From JADKCL01 sp031415375 (lineage in GTDB: Bacteria; Bacteroidota; Bacteroidia; J057; JADKCL01), in NCBI GenBank assembly GCA_031415375.1, contig JANORP010000206.1, forward strand, positions 9,108-73,107: a stretch of 64,000 nucleotides of DNA. Reading direction: 5' to 3'. Positions 25,940 to 35,351 of the stretch are shown here, in pieces. The first letter of the stretch is position 1. Each line of letters starts with the position of its first letter. A model generated the notes under the pieces. The model saw nothing but the letters and a program-made list of their open reading frames with translations, did no database searches and was not told the origin of the DNA. The position numbers and the translations under genes were made by a program.

Positions 25940-27763
25940 ATGAAATCATCGCGTATTGGATTCCTTTGGTTGGCTTTGATTGCGACCTTGACAAGTGGCT
26001 TGGTCCATGGTCAGAGCTACAATTATACGCTCAGCTGGACGCAAGCAGCCTCTCATACCTATGTTGTCGAATTGAAAACGAGGCATGCGCAGGGGGATGC
26101 ATCCGATTTCCAAATCCCAGCTTGGCGACCTGGCCGCTATTATATCCAAGACTATGCTGCCGGCGTCTCTGGATTTGCGGCCTTTGATGCAGCGGGCAAG
26201 GCGCTCATATGGTCCAAGACCGACAATGATACATGGCGTGTCTCCAACCCAGCCGATGGTGGCGACATCGTGGTCAAATACAATTTTTTCGCCAATACCA
26301 TGGACGCCGGCTCCAGCGTCCTGAACACGGGGCAGGCCTATTTTAATCCTGTGAATTTTTTCATGCATCTGCGTGGAGAATATATGCGCCCCTGCACGCT
26401 CACGGTCGCCTCCATGCCTGCGACTTGGAAAGCCGCTACCGCGCTTACCGCATTGCCCAAAACCCACAATGTCTTCACAGCGGCAGACTACCACGAGTTT
26501 GTGGATAGTCCCACGATCCTTTCCCCTACCCTCAAGACGCTGCACAGCCGCATCGACGAGACCGATTTTTACTTTCATTTCCAGGGCGAATTCAAAGGCG
26601 GCAAAGAAACCGAAGATGCCTTTCAAGGCAATATGGGCAAACTCATCGCCGAAGAAAAGGCCATTTTTGGAGGATTCCCGATGAAGGAATACCATTTCAT
26701 CTACCAATTGCTGCCCTACCCGATGGGCCATGCGGTGGAGCACAAAAACTCCGCCTGCTTCGCGATGCCCAACACCGTCGGGCAGTCTGCGCAAGCCATT
26801 GCGCGCCTCAACAGCATCTCGGCCCATGAATTTTTCCATTTGTGGAACGTCAAGCGCATTCGCCCCGCCGCAATGTGGCCCTACGACTACCAGCAGGAAG
26901 CCTATACCCAGTTGCAATGGTTCACAGAGGGTGTCACCGATTATTACACCTCGCTTTGCCTCACACGGGCGGGCATGTACACCCGCGAGACCTATTTTTC
27001 CATCCTTGCGCGCACCATCCAATCCCTGGAAGGCAACTATGCCAGCCAGATCACCTCACCCAGCCAAAGCAGCTTTGACTCGTGGCTGGAGCGTTCGGAG
27101 TTTATCCCGCCATACGCCCACATCTCTTATTATACGCTAGGCACACGGGTCGGACTCCTTTTGGACCTGGAAATGCGGGCGCAAAGCAATGGGAAAAGCA
27201 GCCTGGACGACGTGTTCAAGCGGCTCTGGCAGGAATATTTCCTCCAAAACAAAGGCATGGAGGAAAATGCTGTCCAAACTGCCGTCGAGGCCATCATGGA
27301 CAAATCCTTCAAGCGCTTTTTTGACAGCTATGTCATGGGCACCGACCCCATCGACTACGCCAGTTTCTTCACACCCTTTGGGCTAGAGCTCGAGACCAAA
27401 ATCACCGAGGGCCTCACCTGGGAAAACATCGGCTTGGAAAAGGTCGCCGAGGACAAGGGCGGGCTTTACATCGAATCCCTGCGGCCCGCCACCGACGCCG
27501 CGCGCGCTGGCCTAGGCGACAAGATGCTCATCCTGAAAGTCGATGGCAAACCCTACAAAGATTTTGATGCCGAGGCATTCTTTGAAAAATTCAAAAAGCC
27601 CAAGAGCCTGATGCTGGAAGTCGCGACCGAAGGTGGCGTCTCCAACATCGAAGTCACCTGGACGGGCACTTGGGCACCCAAAACCTATACCCTTGCCGTC
27701 TCCAAAAAAGCCACATCCGAGCAGACCGCCCTGCTGGAAAGCTGGCTCAAATCCAAGCAATAG
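25940..27763 (+). CDS. M61-family (glycyl aminopeptidase-like) exported metallopeptidase with PDZ domain
   Basis: The 607-residue protein has a signal peptide (LWLALIATLTSGLVHGQ) and an N-terminal beta domain (FQIPAWRPGRYYIQDYAAGV is the M61 hallmark). The peptidase core has zinc motif HEFFH at His296-Glu297-His300, then WNVKRIRP and the glutamate in WFTEGVTDYY. The C-terminal ~100 residues form a PDZ domain (GGLYIESLRPATDAARAGLGD). M61 enzymes cleave N-terminal residues, with glycine preference in the characterised member. The gene is monocistronic and followed by a strong terminator at 27839. Confidence 0.9.
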   Translation: MKSSRIGFLWLALIATLTSGLVHGQSYNYTLSWTQAASHTYVVELKTRHAQGDASDFQIPAWRPGRYYIQDYAAGVSGFAAFDAAGKALIWSKTDNDTWRVSNPADGGDIVVKYNFFANTMDAGSSVLNTGQAYFNPVNFFMHLRGEYMRPCTLTVASMPATWKAATALTALPKTHNVFTAADYHEFVDSPTILSPTLKTLHSRIDETDFYFHFQGEFKGGKETEDAFQGNMGKLIAEEKAIFGGFPMKEYHFIYQLLPYPMGHAVEHKNSACFAMPNTVGQSAQAIARLNSISAHEFFHLWNVKRIRPAAMWPYDYQQEAYTQLQWFTEGVTDYYTSLCLTRAGMYTRETYFSILARTIQSLEGNYASQITSPSQSSFDSWLERSEFIPPYAHISYYTLGTRVGLLLDLEMRAQSNGKSSLDDVFKRLWQEYFLQNKGMEENAVQTAVEAIMDKSFKRFFDSYVMGTDPIDYASFFTPFGLELETKITEGLTWENIGLEKVAEDKGGLYIESLRPATDAARAGLGDKMLILKVDGKPYKDFDAEAFFEKFKKPKSLMLEVATEGGVSNIEVTWTGTWAPKTYTLAVSKKATSEQTALLESWLKSKQ

Positions 27764-27810
27764 ACGATCCCCATCAAAAAGGTGACCCCGCGGCCCCTGG
27801 CCGAAAATTT

Positions 27811-27831
27811 ATAGGCTTGGAAACAGCCTAT
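27811..27831. repeat. Small hairpin between two copies of a direct repeat
   Basis: ATAGGCT-TGGAAAC-AGCCTAT has perfect 7-bp arms. It lies between two copies of TCCCCATCAAAAAG (starting near 27769 and 27830), the second running into the terminator at 27839. It may be part of the transcription stop. Confidence 0.35.
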
Positions 27832-27838
27832 CCCCATC

Positions 27839-27875
27839 AAAAAGCCCTGCCTCAGATAAAGAGACAGGGCTTTTT
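27839..27875. terminator. Bidirectional intrinsic terminator
   Basis: AAAAAGCCCTG and CAGGGCTTTTT form perfect 11-bp arms around a 15-base loop, with an A-run on one side and a T-run on the other. It sits between the M61 gene and the convergent DUF1573 gene and can serve both. Confidence 0.85.
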
Positions 27876-27924
27876 GCATCGGCAGCAGTCCAATCGACCT
27901 GTAGCCTCCAAAGCAATCATCGAC

Positions 27925-28620
27925 TCAATGCCCAGGTGAGGCAGGTGCAGGCGCTGCACCACCCTCGACCGCAGGCACGATCACTTCACCAGTGAAGGTG
28001 AGGCGCTCAAGGCGCTCGGCACTGTTGAGTGTGAGGGTGATATTTTTCATCTGTGGGCCAGACTTGCCAGCCGAGCTGAATTGGGCTTCGATTTCGCCAG
28101 ACTTGCCGGGCGCGATCGGCTCCTTGGGCCACTCAAGGGCTGTGCAACCGCAGGAAGGTTTCACATTTTCCAAAATCAGGGGATTGGTACCGGTGTTGGT
28201 AAACTTGAATTTGTGCTTGACGACATCACCTTGCTTGATTTTGCCAAAGTCAAAAGTCACTTCCTCAAAAGAGATCGTCGTGAGTTTCTCTGGCACTGCC
28301 TCACCCGTGATCGGATCGATCACCATGCCGGGTGCAAGTGCGGGCGCAGCAGGCGCAGTCATCGTCATGCCTGGATTGGCGGCGATGGTCGGAGCCACGG
28401 GCGCTGTAGGTGCTGCGGCGGGCGTTGCAGCAGCAGGTGCCGTGGACGCGACGGGGGCGATCGGAGCGACAGCATCGACCTTATTGGCCTTTTTCTTGGA
28501 GGCTTTGGCGACCTTGGGAGCCTTCTCGGCTTTCGCAGGCTTACCAGCAGTCTGGGCAAATGCCGTTGTGGCAAAGCTCAATACAAACAGGAGCATCAGT
28601 GTACGGAGGATCAATTTCAT
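27925..28620 (-). CDS. DUF1573 domain exported protein with Ala/Pro-rich linker
   Basis: From ATG 28620 the protein has 231 residues. A signal peptide (TLMLLFVLSFATTAFAQ) is followed by a ~90-residue Lys- then Ala/Pro-rich linker. The DUF1573 domain (residues ~105-215) reads FEEVTFDFGKIKQGDVVKHK, TNTGTNPLILENVKPSCGCT and GKSGEIEAQF. The Lys/Ala/Pro linker is like those that span the periplasm or bind peptidoglycan. It differs from the short DUF1573 protein at 1574 in this linker and in the cysteine motif (CGC here, CKC there). Confidence 0.85.
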   Translation of the reverse strand: MKLILRTLMLLFVLSFATTAFAQTAGKPAKAEKAPKVAKASKKKANKVDAVAPIAPVASTAPAAATPAAAPTAPVAPTIAANPGMTMTAPAAPALAPGMVIDPITGEAVPEKLTTISFEEVTFDFGKIKQGDVVKHKFKFTNTGTNPLILENVKPSCGCTALEWPKEPIAPGKSGEIEAQFSSAGKSGPQMKNITLTLNSAERLERLTFTGEVIVPAVEGGAAPAPASPGH

Positions 28621-28809
28621 TTCGTTATCCAATTATGAAGTCAAAAAATAGATTCTTAAAAATACCATTATTGCAGGCAACCAGCAAAAACAAAGCCAAT
28701 TTTTTTGAGGGCCAACCATGAACTGGGGTTCTGAGCCCGCGGCACCCTGCCGCAGGGCACTCGACCATTTGCCTTCTGCGGGACAGGCATTTGCCTCCTT
28801 CACAAACCG

Positions 28810-29595
28810 CTACGAAACAGCGGAGTCCACCTTCATCCCAAACATCCGCAAGGCATTTTCGGAAGTGACGCGGGCGACCTCGGCGATTGTGACGTCCTTG
28901 ATTTCCGCCAGCCGCTTGCCGATGAGCGGAATGTAACTGCTCTCGTTGCGCTTGCCGCGATGCGGCACGGGCGGCAGGTAAGGTGCGTCGGTCTCCAGCA
29001 CAAATGCCGACAAGGGCACATCCGCCAGTACCTGTGGCAGCTCGCTTGTCTTATAGGTCAGCACCCCGCCGATGCCCAGCATGAAACCGAGGTCTTGGAC
29101 CTGCTGGGCCTGCGCCAGATCGCCCGTAAAGCAATGGAAAATGCCCCGCAACCTGCCATCTTGACCTTCTCTCACCAAGGCAATTACATCGTCCATGGAT
29201 TCCCGGCAATGCAAGATCAAGGGCAAATTTTTGGCCTTGGCCCACTCGATTTGGAGACGCAAGGCCGCTTTTTGCGCAGTGACAAATGTCTTGTCCCAAT
29301 GATAATCCAGCCCACATTCCCCAACACCTACATAATCGTTGCGGTCCCATTCCAATTCCATCGCTGCCATGACGGTTTCCCAGTCTTCCTTGACAGAGCA
29401 GGGGTGCAAGCCCATCATCGGGTAAAAAAAACTGCGGTCCAGGTCGGCCAGGCGGTTCATCTCTGGGATGGATGGCAAGTCGATGTTGGGCAAAAAGACG
29501 TGGCTCAAGACCTCTTTGGCGCGGGCGATGACCGCAGCCTGATCGTCTTGAAACTTGCGCGAATACAAATGGGAATGCGTATCGATCATCAACAT
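28810..29595 (-). CDS. tatD: TatD-family metal-dependent hydrolase
   Basis: The 261-residue TIM-barrel amidohydrolase is of typical TatD length. The metal ligands are all visible: DTHSHL (residues 5-10), the glutamate in VGVGECGLDYHW, PLILHCRES, IFHCFTGD and LETDAPYL. TatD enzymes are DNases/RNA-processing nucleases. The gene starts at the last base of the upstream SHOCT-like gene's stop (29595), so the two are translationally coupled. Confidence 0.92.
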   Translation of the reverse strand: MLMIDTHSHLYSRKFQDDQAAVIARAKEVLSHVFLPNIDLPSIPEMNRLADLDRSFFYPMMGLHPCSVKEDWETVMAAMELEWDRNDYVGVGECGLDYHWDKTFVTAQKAALRLQIEWAKAKNLPLILHCRESMDDVIALVREGQDGRLRGIFHCFTGDLAQAQQVQDLGFMLGIGGVLTYKTSELPQVLADVPLSAFVLETDAPYLPPVPHRGKRNESSYIPLIGKRLAEIKDVTIAEVARVTSENALRMFGMKVDSAVS

Positions 29596-30164
29596 TATAG
29601 GCGCGCCAACAATTCGGCTTTTTTGGATTCATACTCCAGCAAGCTAAGCTTGCCGTCTTGAAAGCGGTCATACAACATATCTACCGTGCGCATCACCTCA
29701 TCGCGCAGCAGCAGCCAATCCACCGCTTGGCCTTCAAATTGCGTGTATTTTTCAGGATCAGGAGCGGTCTCCGCTTCCTTGTCCTTGTCCCAGTAGGCCA
29801 AGTCGTCGAGCACCTTGGCCACTGTTGTCGCCGCTTGGGCATCGCCCATAGCAAACCGCTGGCTGAAGGTCGATCCCATTCCCGAGATTATAAACTCGAT
29901 GGATTTGCCTTCTGCCTTGCAGCCACGCAGGGTCTCCAGATCAAACGTGCCCCCGTCGTAATAACACTTGGTATCTGTGAGGATCAAATATGTGCCCCCA
30001 AAAAAGCCAGACTCCAAGTACATCGCCACGACCTCGGTCGGCTGCTTGACGCGCGTCTCTTTCATCAAGATCTTGCCCAGCTTGGTCGCCGGCAGCCTGG
30101 GAGAGACAAAGAGGCCCAAGTCTTCGTTGTCGGGAAATTTACGTTTGATGAAATCGCGGTACAT
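29595..30164 (-). CDS. Hypothetical protein with C-terminal SHOCT-like motif
   Basis: From ATG 30164 the protein has 189 residues and no signal peptide. The N-terminal ~130 residues look like a PH-like beta domain (YLILTDTKCYYDGGTFDLETL, IEFIISGMGSTFSQRFAMG). The C-terminus VDMLYDRFQDGKLSLLEYES is close to the SHOCT consensus (short C-terminal oligomerisation-type domain). It is co-transcribed with tatD. An upstream ATG at 30209 was judged less likely. The function is unknown. Confidence 0.7.
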   Translation of the reverse strand: MYRDFIKRKFPDNEDLGLFVSPRLPATKLGKILMKETRVKQPTEVVAMYLESGFFGGTYLILTDTKCYYDGGTFDLETLRGCKAEGKSIEFIISGMGSTFSQRFAMGDAQAATTVAKVLDDLAYWDKDKEAETAPDPEKYTQFEGQAVDWLLLRDEVMRTVDMLYDRFQDGKLSLLEYESKKAELLARL

Positions 30165-30336
30165 AATTTTTGATTTTGGCCAAATTTGGGGATAAGCAGG
30201 GCAAAACACAAGCCGTTCAATTTTTGAGGCAAGGCCTGCGCCATAGAAACAAAGATGTGGGAAATTTCAGGCTACAAATTGCGCTTTTTCACCGAAATTT
30301 AGACGCTCATCGAGAGCATCTTACCCCCTAAAGCGC

Positions 30337-31143
30337 ATGCGCAACCTGTCCCATATTGGTTTTGAAGTGCAAAGCTTGGAAGACTTCCAAGCCCTGGCAG
30401 AGATGGTGTACCGTAGTGGCAAGCACCAGCGTGTGGGCCGCAACCAATACTATTGTTTCACCGACGACTCGGGTGCCGAGTTGTGGACCCAAATCGATGA
30501 AAACGATGAAATTTCGGGGATGAACGCCCATTTCCATGGGCAGACTTCAATATCCGTAACGCTGCTCCATGCCCAGGCCTACGAGGATCGGCCACTCGAC
30601 GGCACTTTTGAAGCCCGCGCGATCAAGGTCGATGCAGGCTTGCCCAAAGATGCAGCATTGCCCGTTTTTGCCTTTGAATTGCCCGACGCACATCTGGTGC
30701 CCAGCGTGGTATTGCCCGCCGATGCCCGTGTGCAATTGGTCGGTTTTGCGCGCGAAATCCACTGCTACGAAAGCGTGGAAGACTATCGCAAAGCCAATCC
30801 TGGCATTCCACTGGAGCGCATCCAGACCATCGAGCAAGACAGATCTGCCCAATCAGGATTGTCATCTCTTGTGCGGCTAGACGGCATCGTCGTCGATGCC
30901 AAGCAGTTGCACAATCGCTACACCAAAAGGCATTTTTATTGGATGGAGCTCAAGACGGCGATCGGCCACATCGACATTGTCGCCAGTGCACGCACGATGC
31001 CGATGCTCCCGCAGGCGGGCCAGATTTTTGATGGTATCGTGCGCCTATCGGGTCGCGTGCAAATGGACCATCCCGTCGAGAAGGCACCCGGCCTTGTCGA
31101 GCGCTTCTTTTGGGGTGCCCACACCAATCGACGCATCGAGTGA
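30337..31143 (+). CDS. Hypothetical soluble protein
   Basis: The 268-residue protein has no signal peptide or membrane helix. The start HIGFEVQSLEDFQALAEMVY and WTQIDENDEISGMNAHFHG suggest a vicinal-oxygen-chelate-like half-domain. The C-terminal ~100 residues look OB-like (LSSLVRLDGIVVDAKQL, GQIFDGIVRLSGRVQMD). I cannot name a family. The gene is divergent from the SHOCT-like gene with a 172-bp gap that has no clear promoter element. Confidence 0.65.
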   Translation: MRNLSHIGFEVQSLEDFQALAEMVYRSGKHQRVGRNQYYCFTDDSGAELWTQIDENDEISGMNAHFHGQTSISVTLLHAQAYEDRPLDGTFEARAIKVDAGLPKDAALPVFAFELPDAHLVPSVVLPADARVQLVGFAREIHCYESVEDYRKANPGIPLERIQTIEQDRSAQSGLSSLVRLDGIVVDAKQLHNRYTKRHFYWMELKTAIGHIDIVASARTMPMLPQAGQIFDGIVRLSGRVQMDHPVEKAPGLVERFFWGAHTNRRIE

Positions 31144-31252
31144 TCGTAGGAAAACCTCTGTTGCCTCGCTACACCGCAGGTCAAAAAGAATCATTCACCC
31201 CAGCGGTAAAAGCAACGATTACAAAAAAGCGATTGAAAGCGCCTGCAGCAGC

Positions 31253-32146
31253 TCAGCTATGCTTGGGCCGATAGACAAAAAAGCCATTCACCTTGCCCAT
31301 GCGGCTGCGCATGTACATCTCCAGATCTTGCCCGATCGTGACGCGCCCATACAATTGCGATGCGTGATTGAGCTTGGGCTCCCCATCTTCGACGGTGACG
31401 ATCCCACAATGCGATACATCAAGGCCAGGCTCGGTCGAGGCAAATGCAATGATGTCACCGTCCTTGGCCATGGGATAATACATCTCCCGATGCTGCACAG
31501 GGTAGTAGTGGCGCGGGGTCTTGTTCAGGATTGTCTCGTAACTCTTGTGTTGGCTGCTCGAAGCCATCTCGCCATATCGATCCTCATTTTTTGAAATGTA
31601 GTCGATCTTTTTCTTGAAGGGGTAGCCATTGGCCATGGCTACATTAAATGCCAAACCACTGCGGTCTAGCTCCTCGAGGGCTTGTGTGAAATAATGGATT
31701 CTGAAATCCATCCCGCAATTTTCACCACCGAAGTAGCGGATGCGGTTGAGGTTTTTGCAAAAGACCCCAAAAGTGGTCTCCTCCTTGGTAGTCTTGCCAC
31801 TTTGGATTTCATAAAGCGCGTAAGACAGTGCCCACCACGTCTCTACAAAGGTCACACAATCAAAGCTTGTGAAGTTCACGAGGGTCTTATTGGCGGGGCA
31901 GCCTGCACCACCTGAGCCATAGGGGATCCCCTTGAAGCTCGGCATGAGCCTATGGGTCAATTCTTCATAAAAGAAATAACCCGTCTCTGCGCCTTCTTGG
32001 TACAGAGACTCAAATTTGGACTTGGAACCTGGCACGACATAACTGTCGTCTTCGGGCGTGTCCCCTATGATAGAGGGATGACCCGAGGCGTAGGCAAAAA
32101 ATCCAAACAAACTGAATATCAACGCGCAAACTATACTGCGTGTCAT
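31253..32146 (-). CDS. DUF1460 (N-acetylmuramoyl-L-alanine amidase-like) exported protein
   Basis: From ATG 32146 the protein has 297 residues with a signal peptide (IVCALIFSLFGFFAYASG). The DUF1460 fold, a relative of NlpC/P60 cysteine amidases, is seen in FTSFDCVTFVETWWALSYAL (the likely nucleophile Cys in FDCVTFVE), FRIHYFTQALEELDRSG, and LDVSHCGIVTVEDGEPKLNH, with HCGIV and LNHAS supplying the histidine. The expected role is cleaving peptide stems of cell-wall fragments in the periplasm. ATG 32179 adds 11 residues and is possible. Confidence 0.85.
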   Translation of the reverse strand: MTRSIVCALIFSLFGFFAYASGHPSIIGDTPEDDSYVVPGSKSKFESLYQEGAETGYFFYEELTHRLMPSFKGIPYGSGGAGCPANKTLVNFTSFDCVTFVETWWALSYALYEIQSGKTTKEETTFGVFCKNLNRIRYFGGENCGMDFRIHYFTQALEELDRSGLAFNVAMANGYPFKKKIDYISKNEDRYGEMASSSQHKSYETILNKTPRHYYPVQHREMYYPMAKDGDIIAFASTEPGLDVSHCGIVTVEDGEPKLNHASQLYGRVTIGQDLEMYMRSRMGKVNGFFVYRPKHS

Positions 32147-32429
32147 AAGCTCTTTTTCCAAAACCGTATTAAATTCCAAATTGCAGCCAACCCATCAGGC
32201 TACATGCTTTTCCAATACCAGCGTGAATATAAAGAGGCATATTGAAACACGCAAGCACTTGCGGCTTCAACGATTTAGGAACCTTGAAAGATTTTCAAAA
32301 CGAACGTCGGATTTTTCCGATTCACCTCGTCGGTTGACTGGCATGACAGCTGCCCTCTCATGATGATCAAGCGCGTAGCCAGCCTCTAGACGCCGCTCCA
32401 AAATGAGGTGCCTTGCAGGGCATGCCCAT

Positions 32430-34616
32430 TTACAGTGTAAACCAATAATTCAGTTTCAGTACAATTGCACGGTTTTTGACCCCAAAACCTGGCGTCCCAT
32501 AGTTGTCGGTCAAGACCAAAAACAGATCACTCATCGGCTTAAACCGCCATTGGAGGCGTGCATTGATGTTAAAATTTTGTGTCTGCGTATTGAATTGAAA
32601 GAAAGTCGTGAAGAAAAGACTCTTGGTGAATGACAGTTCCACCTTGGGACTGATCAGGTTCAGGAATACTGTCGTGTCTTGCAACACCAAATAATTCTGG
32701 TCAAAATCGATCGAGAAAATGCCCCAAGGTTGAGCCCGATAACTCACCGAGCCGTTGAAACTCACACGTTCGCCATTGAAATAGCCGCCATAGCTCCCAC
32801 CAAGATTGAAGGTGAGTTTCTTGCGGAAATTGGAGGAATAGCTCCCGGAATACTCGCGCCAGGCATACCCGACCGAGTCGGGTAGTGGCGTCGCGCCGGT
32901 GTTGCTGGGGTCAAAGGCCCTTTGGAGGTAGATATACCACTGCTTGGCGGTCACCGCAAACTCGCTGCGGTTGCGCATGACCATGCGGTAGCCCAGGCTC
33001 GACTGCCGCTCGATGCTTTGCCAGCTTTCATTGTCCCAATACCAGCTCGCATACGCCTCGGGGCCGTGGCTCAAGATTTGCGTCTTCTTGGGGTACATGC
33101 GTATGTTGGCGATGGGCTCCAGCCTGAAATATTGGTGGCGCGGCACAAAACCCACCTCGGCATTGTAGTTGCGATCGACCCACTCATGGTTGTAATGCAA
33201 GGAAAAATTCTGGTCGCTGTAATTCATCCAGACCCCGTTGGCGCTCTCTTTGCGGCCCACCTCAGGACCAAATGAGCGGTGATAGAAGCCTTTGCCGCGC
33301 AGCTTGTTGTTGTGTGAATTGTAGAAATAGTCCATGCCGAGCACGCGGTTGTAGTCTTTCCAGTCGGGCGTCTGTCCATTGAACCCCTGCCTGCTCACGA
33401 GCATCGCCCCGATGCTGCTGCGCTCCAAGACCTTGCGCTGTATAGAGGCCACCGTGTAGTTTTGCCCCTGCAAATTCAAGGCGCCGACACCCTCAGTCTG
33501 CATGTCCATGACTCCGATCCGCCAGTTCTGATTGAGCTTGCCGCTCAGCCGCACGCCGCCCAATATGGGAATCGCCTGCCCCGACGACAAGCCGATGCGC
33601 CTAGAAAAAAAGGGCCTGATCTGCGAAAAGCCATTCTGTGCAAACAAATCGCTGTTTTCGATGAAAAACTGCCGACGCTCGGGAAAAAACAAGCTGAATC
33701 GGCTCAGGTTGGTGACTTGGCGATCGACCTCGACTTGTGAAAAGTCGGGATTGACCGTGAGGTCAAGATTGAGCGAAGACGTAATGCCGATCTTGGCATC
33801 CAAGCCCAGGTTGGGCTTGAACTGCTCATCTTGTTTTTGGTAGTCGCCTGTGTAGCGGCCCAAGAGATAGGGAATCACAGAGACGTTTGTCCCGACCTTG
33901 CGCGGCGCGGCGTCCCAGATCAGGTCCCCGGTAAAGGCCAAAGTCGATACGTTGAACACGCGCGGCACAGGAAACCAGCAACTGTTTTCGTTGCATTTGA
34001 GGTTGTTGCGGCTGAAGTTGATGCGCCAGTGATCGACCCCGCCATTGAACCGCAGCGTCTTGAAAGGGATCGCGATCTCTACGATCCATTTGTCGGGATA
34101 GTCTTTCACCTCAGAAAACCACTTGTTGTCCCAATTGGTTGTGACCCCAAAGGAGCCGCCATTTTCCAAAAGCCCCTCCCGCTGCACGCCCAGTGGCGAC
34201 ACGGTAAAATTGAAGCCATTGGTCTTGTCATTGAAGGGGTCGATGTAGATGCCAAAGGCATCTGTCACGGGGTAGGAAAAATCCCGCTTGAGCGACTGCA
34301 CGATGTAGTCGCCCGCCTTGTCGTCCCAACAGACGGCACTGATGTAGAAATACTGATCGTTGTAGGTCACCCGCACATCGGTATGCGAGATCGCTGCCGC
34401 GGTATCGTAGGGAAATTGTTGCACAAAATCAGTCGCCAATTCCGCAGACTGCCAAGACGGCTCCGAGAGGTCGCCATCTAGCGTGATCTCACCGACAGCC
34501 TTTTGGATATGCAGAGACAGCGCCACTGCGGGCACCGAGTCGGGCGGCGCAGGCTGCGCCCGCGCACGCCCACCATCCAACATCAGAAAAATCAGAAAAA
34601 TGCGAACTGCTTTCAT
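32430..34616 (-). CDS. DUF5916 outer-membrane protein with CBM9-like N-terminal domain
   Basis: From ATG 34616 the protein has 728 residues with a signal peptide (IFLIFLMLDGGRARAQ). Residues ~45-230 are a carbohydrate-binding family 9-like domain (GEITLDGDLSEPSW, VRVTYNDQYFYISAVCWDD, FGIYIDPFNDKTNGFNFTV). The rest is a DUF5916 beta-barrel, with NPDFSQVEVDRQVTNLSRFS and FFPERRQFFIENSDLF as family hallmarks and a terminal aromatic strand. Such proteins are thought to act in outer-membrane binding or uptake; the ligand is unknown. Confidence 0.88.
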   Translation of the reverse strand: MKAVRIFLIFLMLDGGRARAQPAPPDSVPAVALSLHIQKAVGEITLDGDLSEPSWQSAELATDFVQQFPYDTAAAISHTDVRVTYNDQYFYISAVCWDDKAGDYIVQSLKRDFSYPVTDAFGIYIDPFNDKTNGFNFTVSPLGVQREGLLENGGSFGVTTNWDNKWFSEVKDYPDKWIVEIAIPFKTLRFNGGVDHWRINFSRNNLKCNENSCWFPVPRVFNVSTLAFTGDLIWDAAPRKVGTNVSVIPYLLGRYTGDYQKQDEQFKPNLGLDAKIGITSSLNLDLTVNPDFSQVEVDRQVTNLSRFSLFFPERRQFFIENSDLFAQNGFSQIRPFFSRRIGLSSGQAIPILGGVRLSGKLNQNWRIGVMDMQTEGVGALNLQGQNYTVASIQRKVLERSSIGAMLVSRQGFNGQTPDWKDYNRVLGMDYFYNSHNNKLRGKGFYHRSFGPEVGRKESANGVWMNYSDQNFSLHYNHEWVDRNYNAEVGFVPRHQYFRLEPIANIRMYPKKTQILSHGPEAYASWYWDNESWQSIERQSSLGYRMVMRNRSEFAVTAKQWYIYLQRAFDPSNTGATPLPDSVGYAWREYSGSYSSNFRKKLTFNLGGSYGGYFNGERVSFNGSVSYRAQPWGIFSIDFDQNYLVLQDTTVFLNLISPKVELSFTKSLFFTTFFQFNTQTQNFNINARLQWRFKPMSDLFLVLTDNYGTPGFGVKNRAIVLKLNYWFTL

Positions 34617-34822
34617 TGGTGCCGTGAAGTTAGGGAATGTTACTTGATTCGGAACCAATCGTGCTTGGCATCGACAAAAGGATAGGCGTCCATGCTCAGC
34701 GGCTCAGCGGCTGACCGTGCCGCAAAATCCCCTAAAATAGGGAGTACATACCCCCGAGAAGGGTGAAGAATCCCCCATCGCAACCCCACAACTTTGAGCA
34801 AACACTTTAATCTAAGGAATCT

Positions 34823-35188
34823 ATGATGAATCTTCAACTCGTAAGGCACTTTCGACAGGACGGCACCCCTCAGTTCCGCTTGGAAGTATCCACCGACCTC
34901 GACGCCGCAGCCTATGCCGCAGATGGCTTTAGTGGCCCAGAAGAGGACCTCAGCACTGGTGAGCGCGTCTTGACGCTCTATGCCAAAGATGTGACGACCA
35001 GCAACACGCATCCGCAGCTTGCCTACAGCGTACCCTTGGGGGCCAGCAACCCGGTTGCAAGCGCAGCTGAATACCTGATTGTGAAACTGGAACACAAAAA
35101 TGGCACCCAGCTAGATAGCAGCCGCATCGACGGGGGAACCAAAGTGACGAACGGCTCCGATCCGGAAATTATCGGAAAGCCACTCTGA
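34823..35188 (+). CDS. Small hypothetical protein
   Basis: The 121-residue protein begins MMNLQLVRHFRQDGTPQFRL and has no signal peptide. Its Asp/Ser/Thr-rich, beta-leaning sequence includes AAEYLIVKLEHKNGTQLDSS. I do not recognise it. The opposite-strand frame over 34640-35095 has an implausible composition (many Cys, Arg and His), so the plus-strand reading is preferred. Confidence 0.5.
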   Translation: MMNLQLVRHFRQDGTPQFRLEVSTDLDAAAYAADGFSGPEEDLSTGERVLTLYAKDVTTSNTHPQLAYSVPLGASNPVASAAEYLIVKLEHKNGTQLDSSRIDGGTKVTNGSDPEIIGKPL

Positions 35189-35241
35189 CCCTGATCGTGG
35201 ACCGGGTACCCAACATGTCCAATGTTTATTTCCACCGCGCA

Positions 35242-35262
35242 CCCAGGGCATTTTGCCCTGGG
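35242..35262. repeat. REP-like hairpin downstream of the small hypothetical gene
   Basis: CCCAGGGC-ATTTT-GCCCTGGG has perfect 8-bp arms and a 5-base loop, embedded in a stretch (about 35200-35285) with the look of a dispersed intergenic repeat. No T-run follows, so termination is possible but not clear. Confidence 0.5.
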
Positions 35263-35297
35263 GCTATGGCCCTCAAATGTTGATGCCACTCGCCTCA

Positions 35298-35331
35298 TTG
35301 CAACATACAAACTATTTTATTGTTATATTTA
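35298..35331 (+). promoter_or_regulatory. Candidate promoter for the TPR kinase/LuxR operon
   Basis: TTG (35298-35300), a 23-bp spacer and TATATTTA (35324-35331) resemble the Bacteroidota promoter, with the last base of the -7 box off consensus. The kinase ATG is 20 bp downstream. Confidence 0.4.
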
Positions 35332-35351
35332 AATCTACCACTGAGCACAAC

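Noticed and set aside
34640..35095. A 151-codon minus-strand frame opposite the small 34823 gene
   Set aside because: High Cys, Arg and His content and no signal or motif; the plus-strand frame is more protein-like, though neither is certain.
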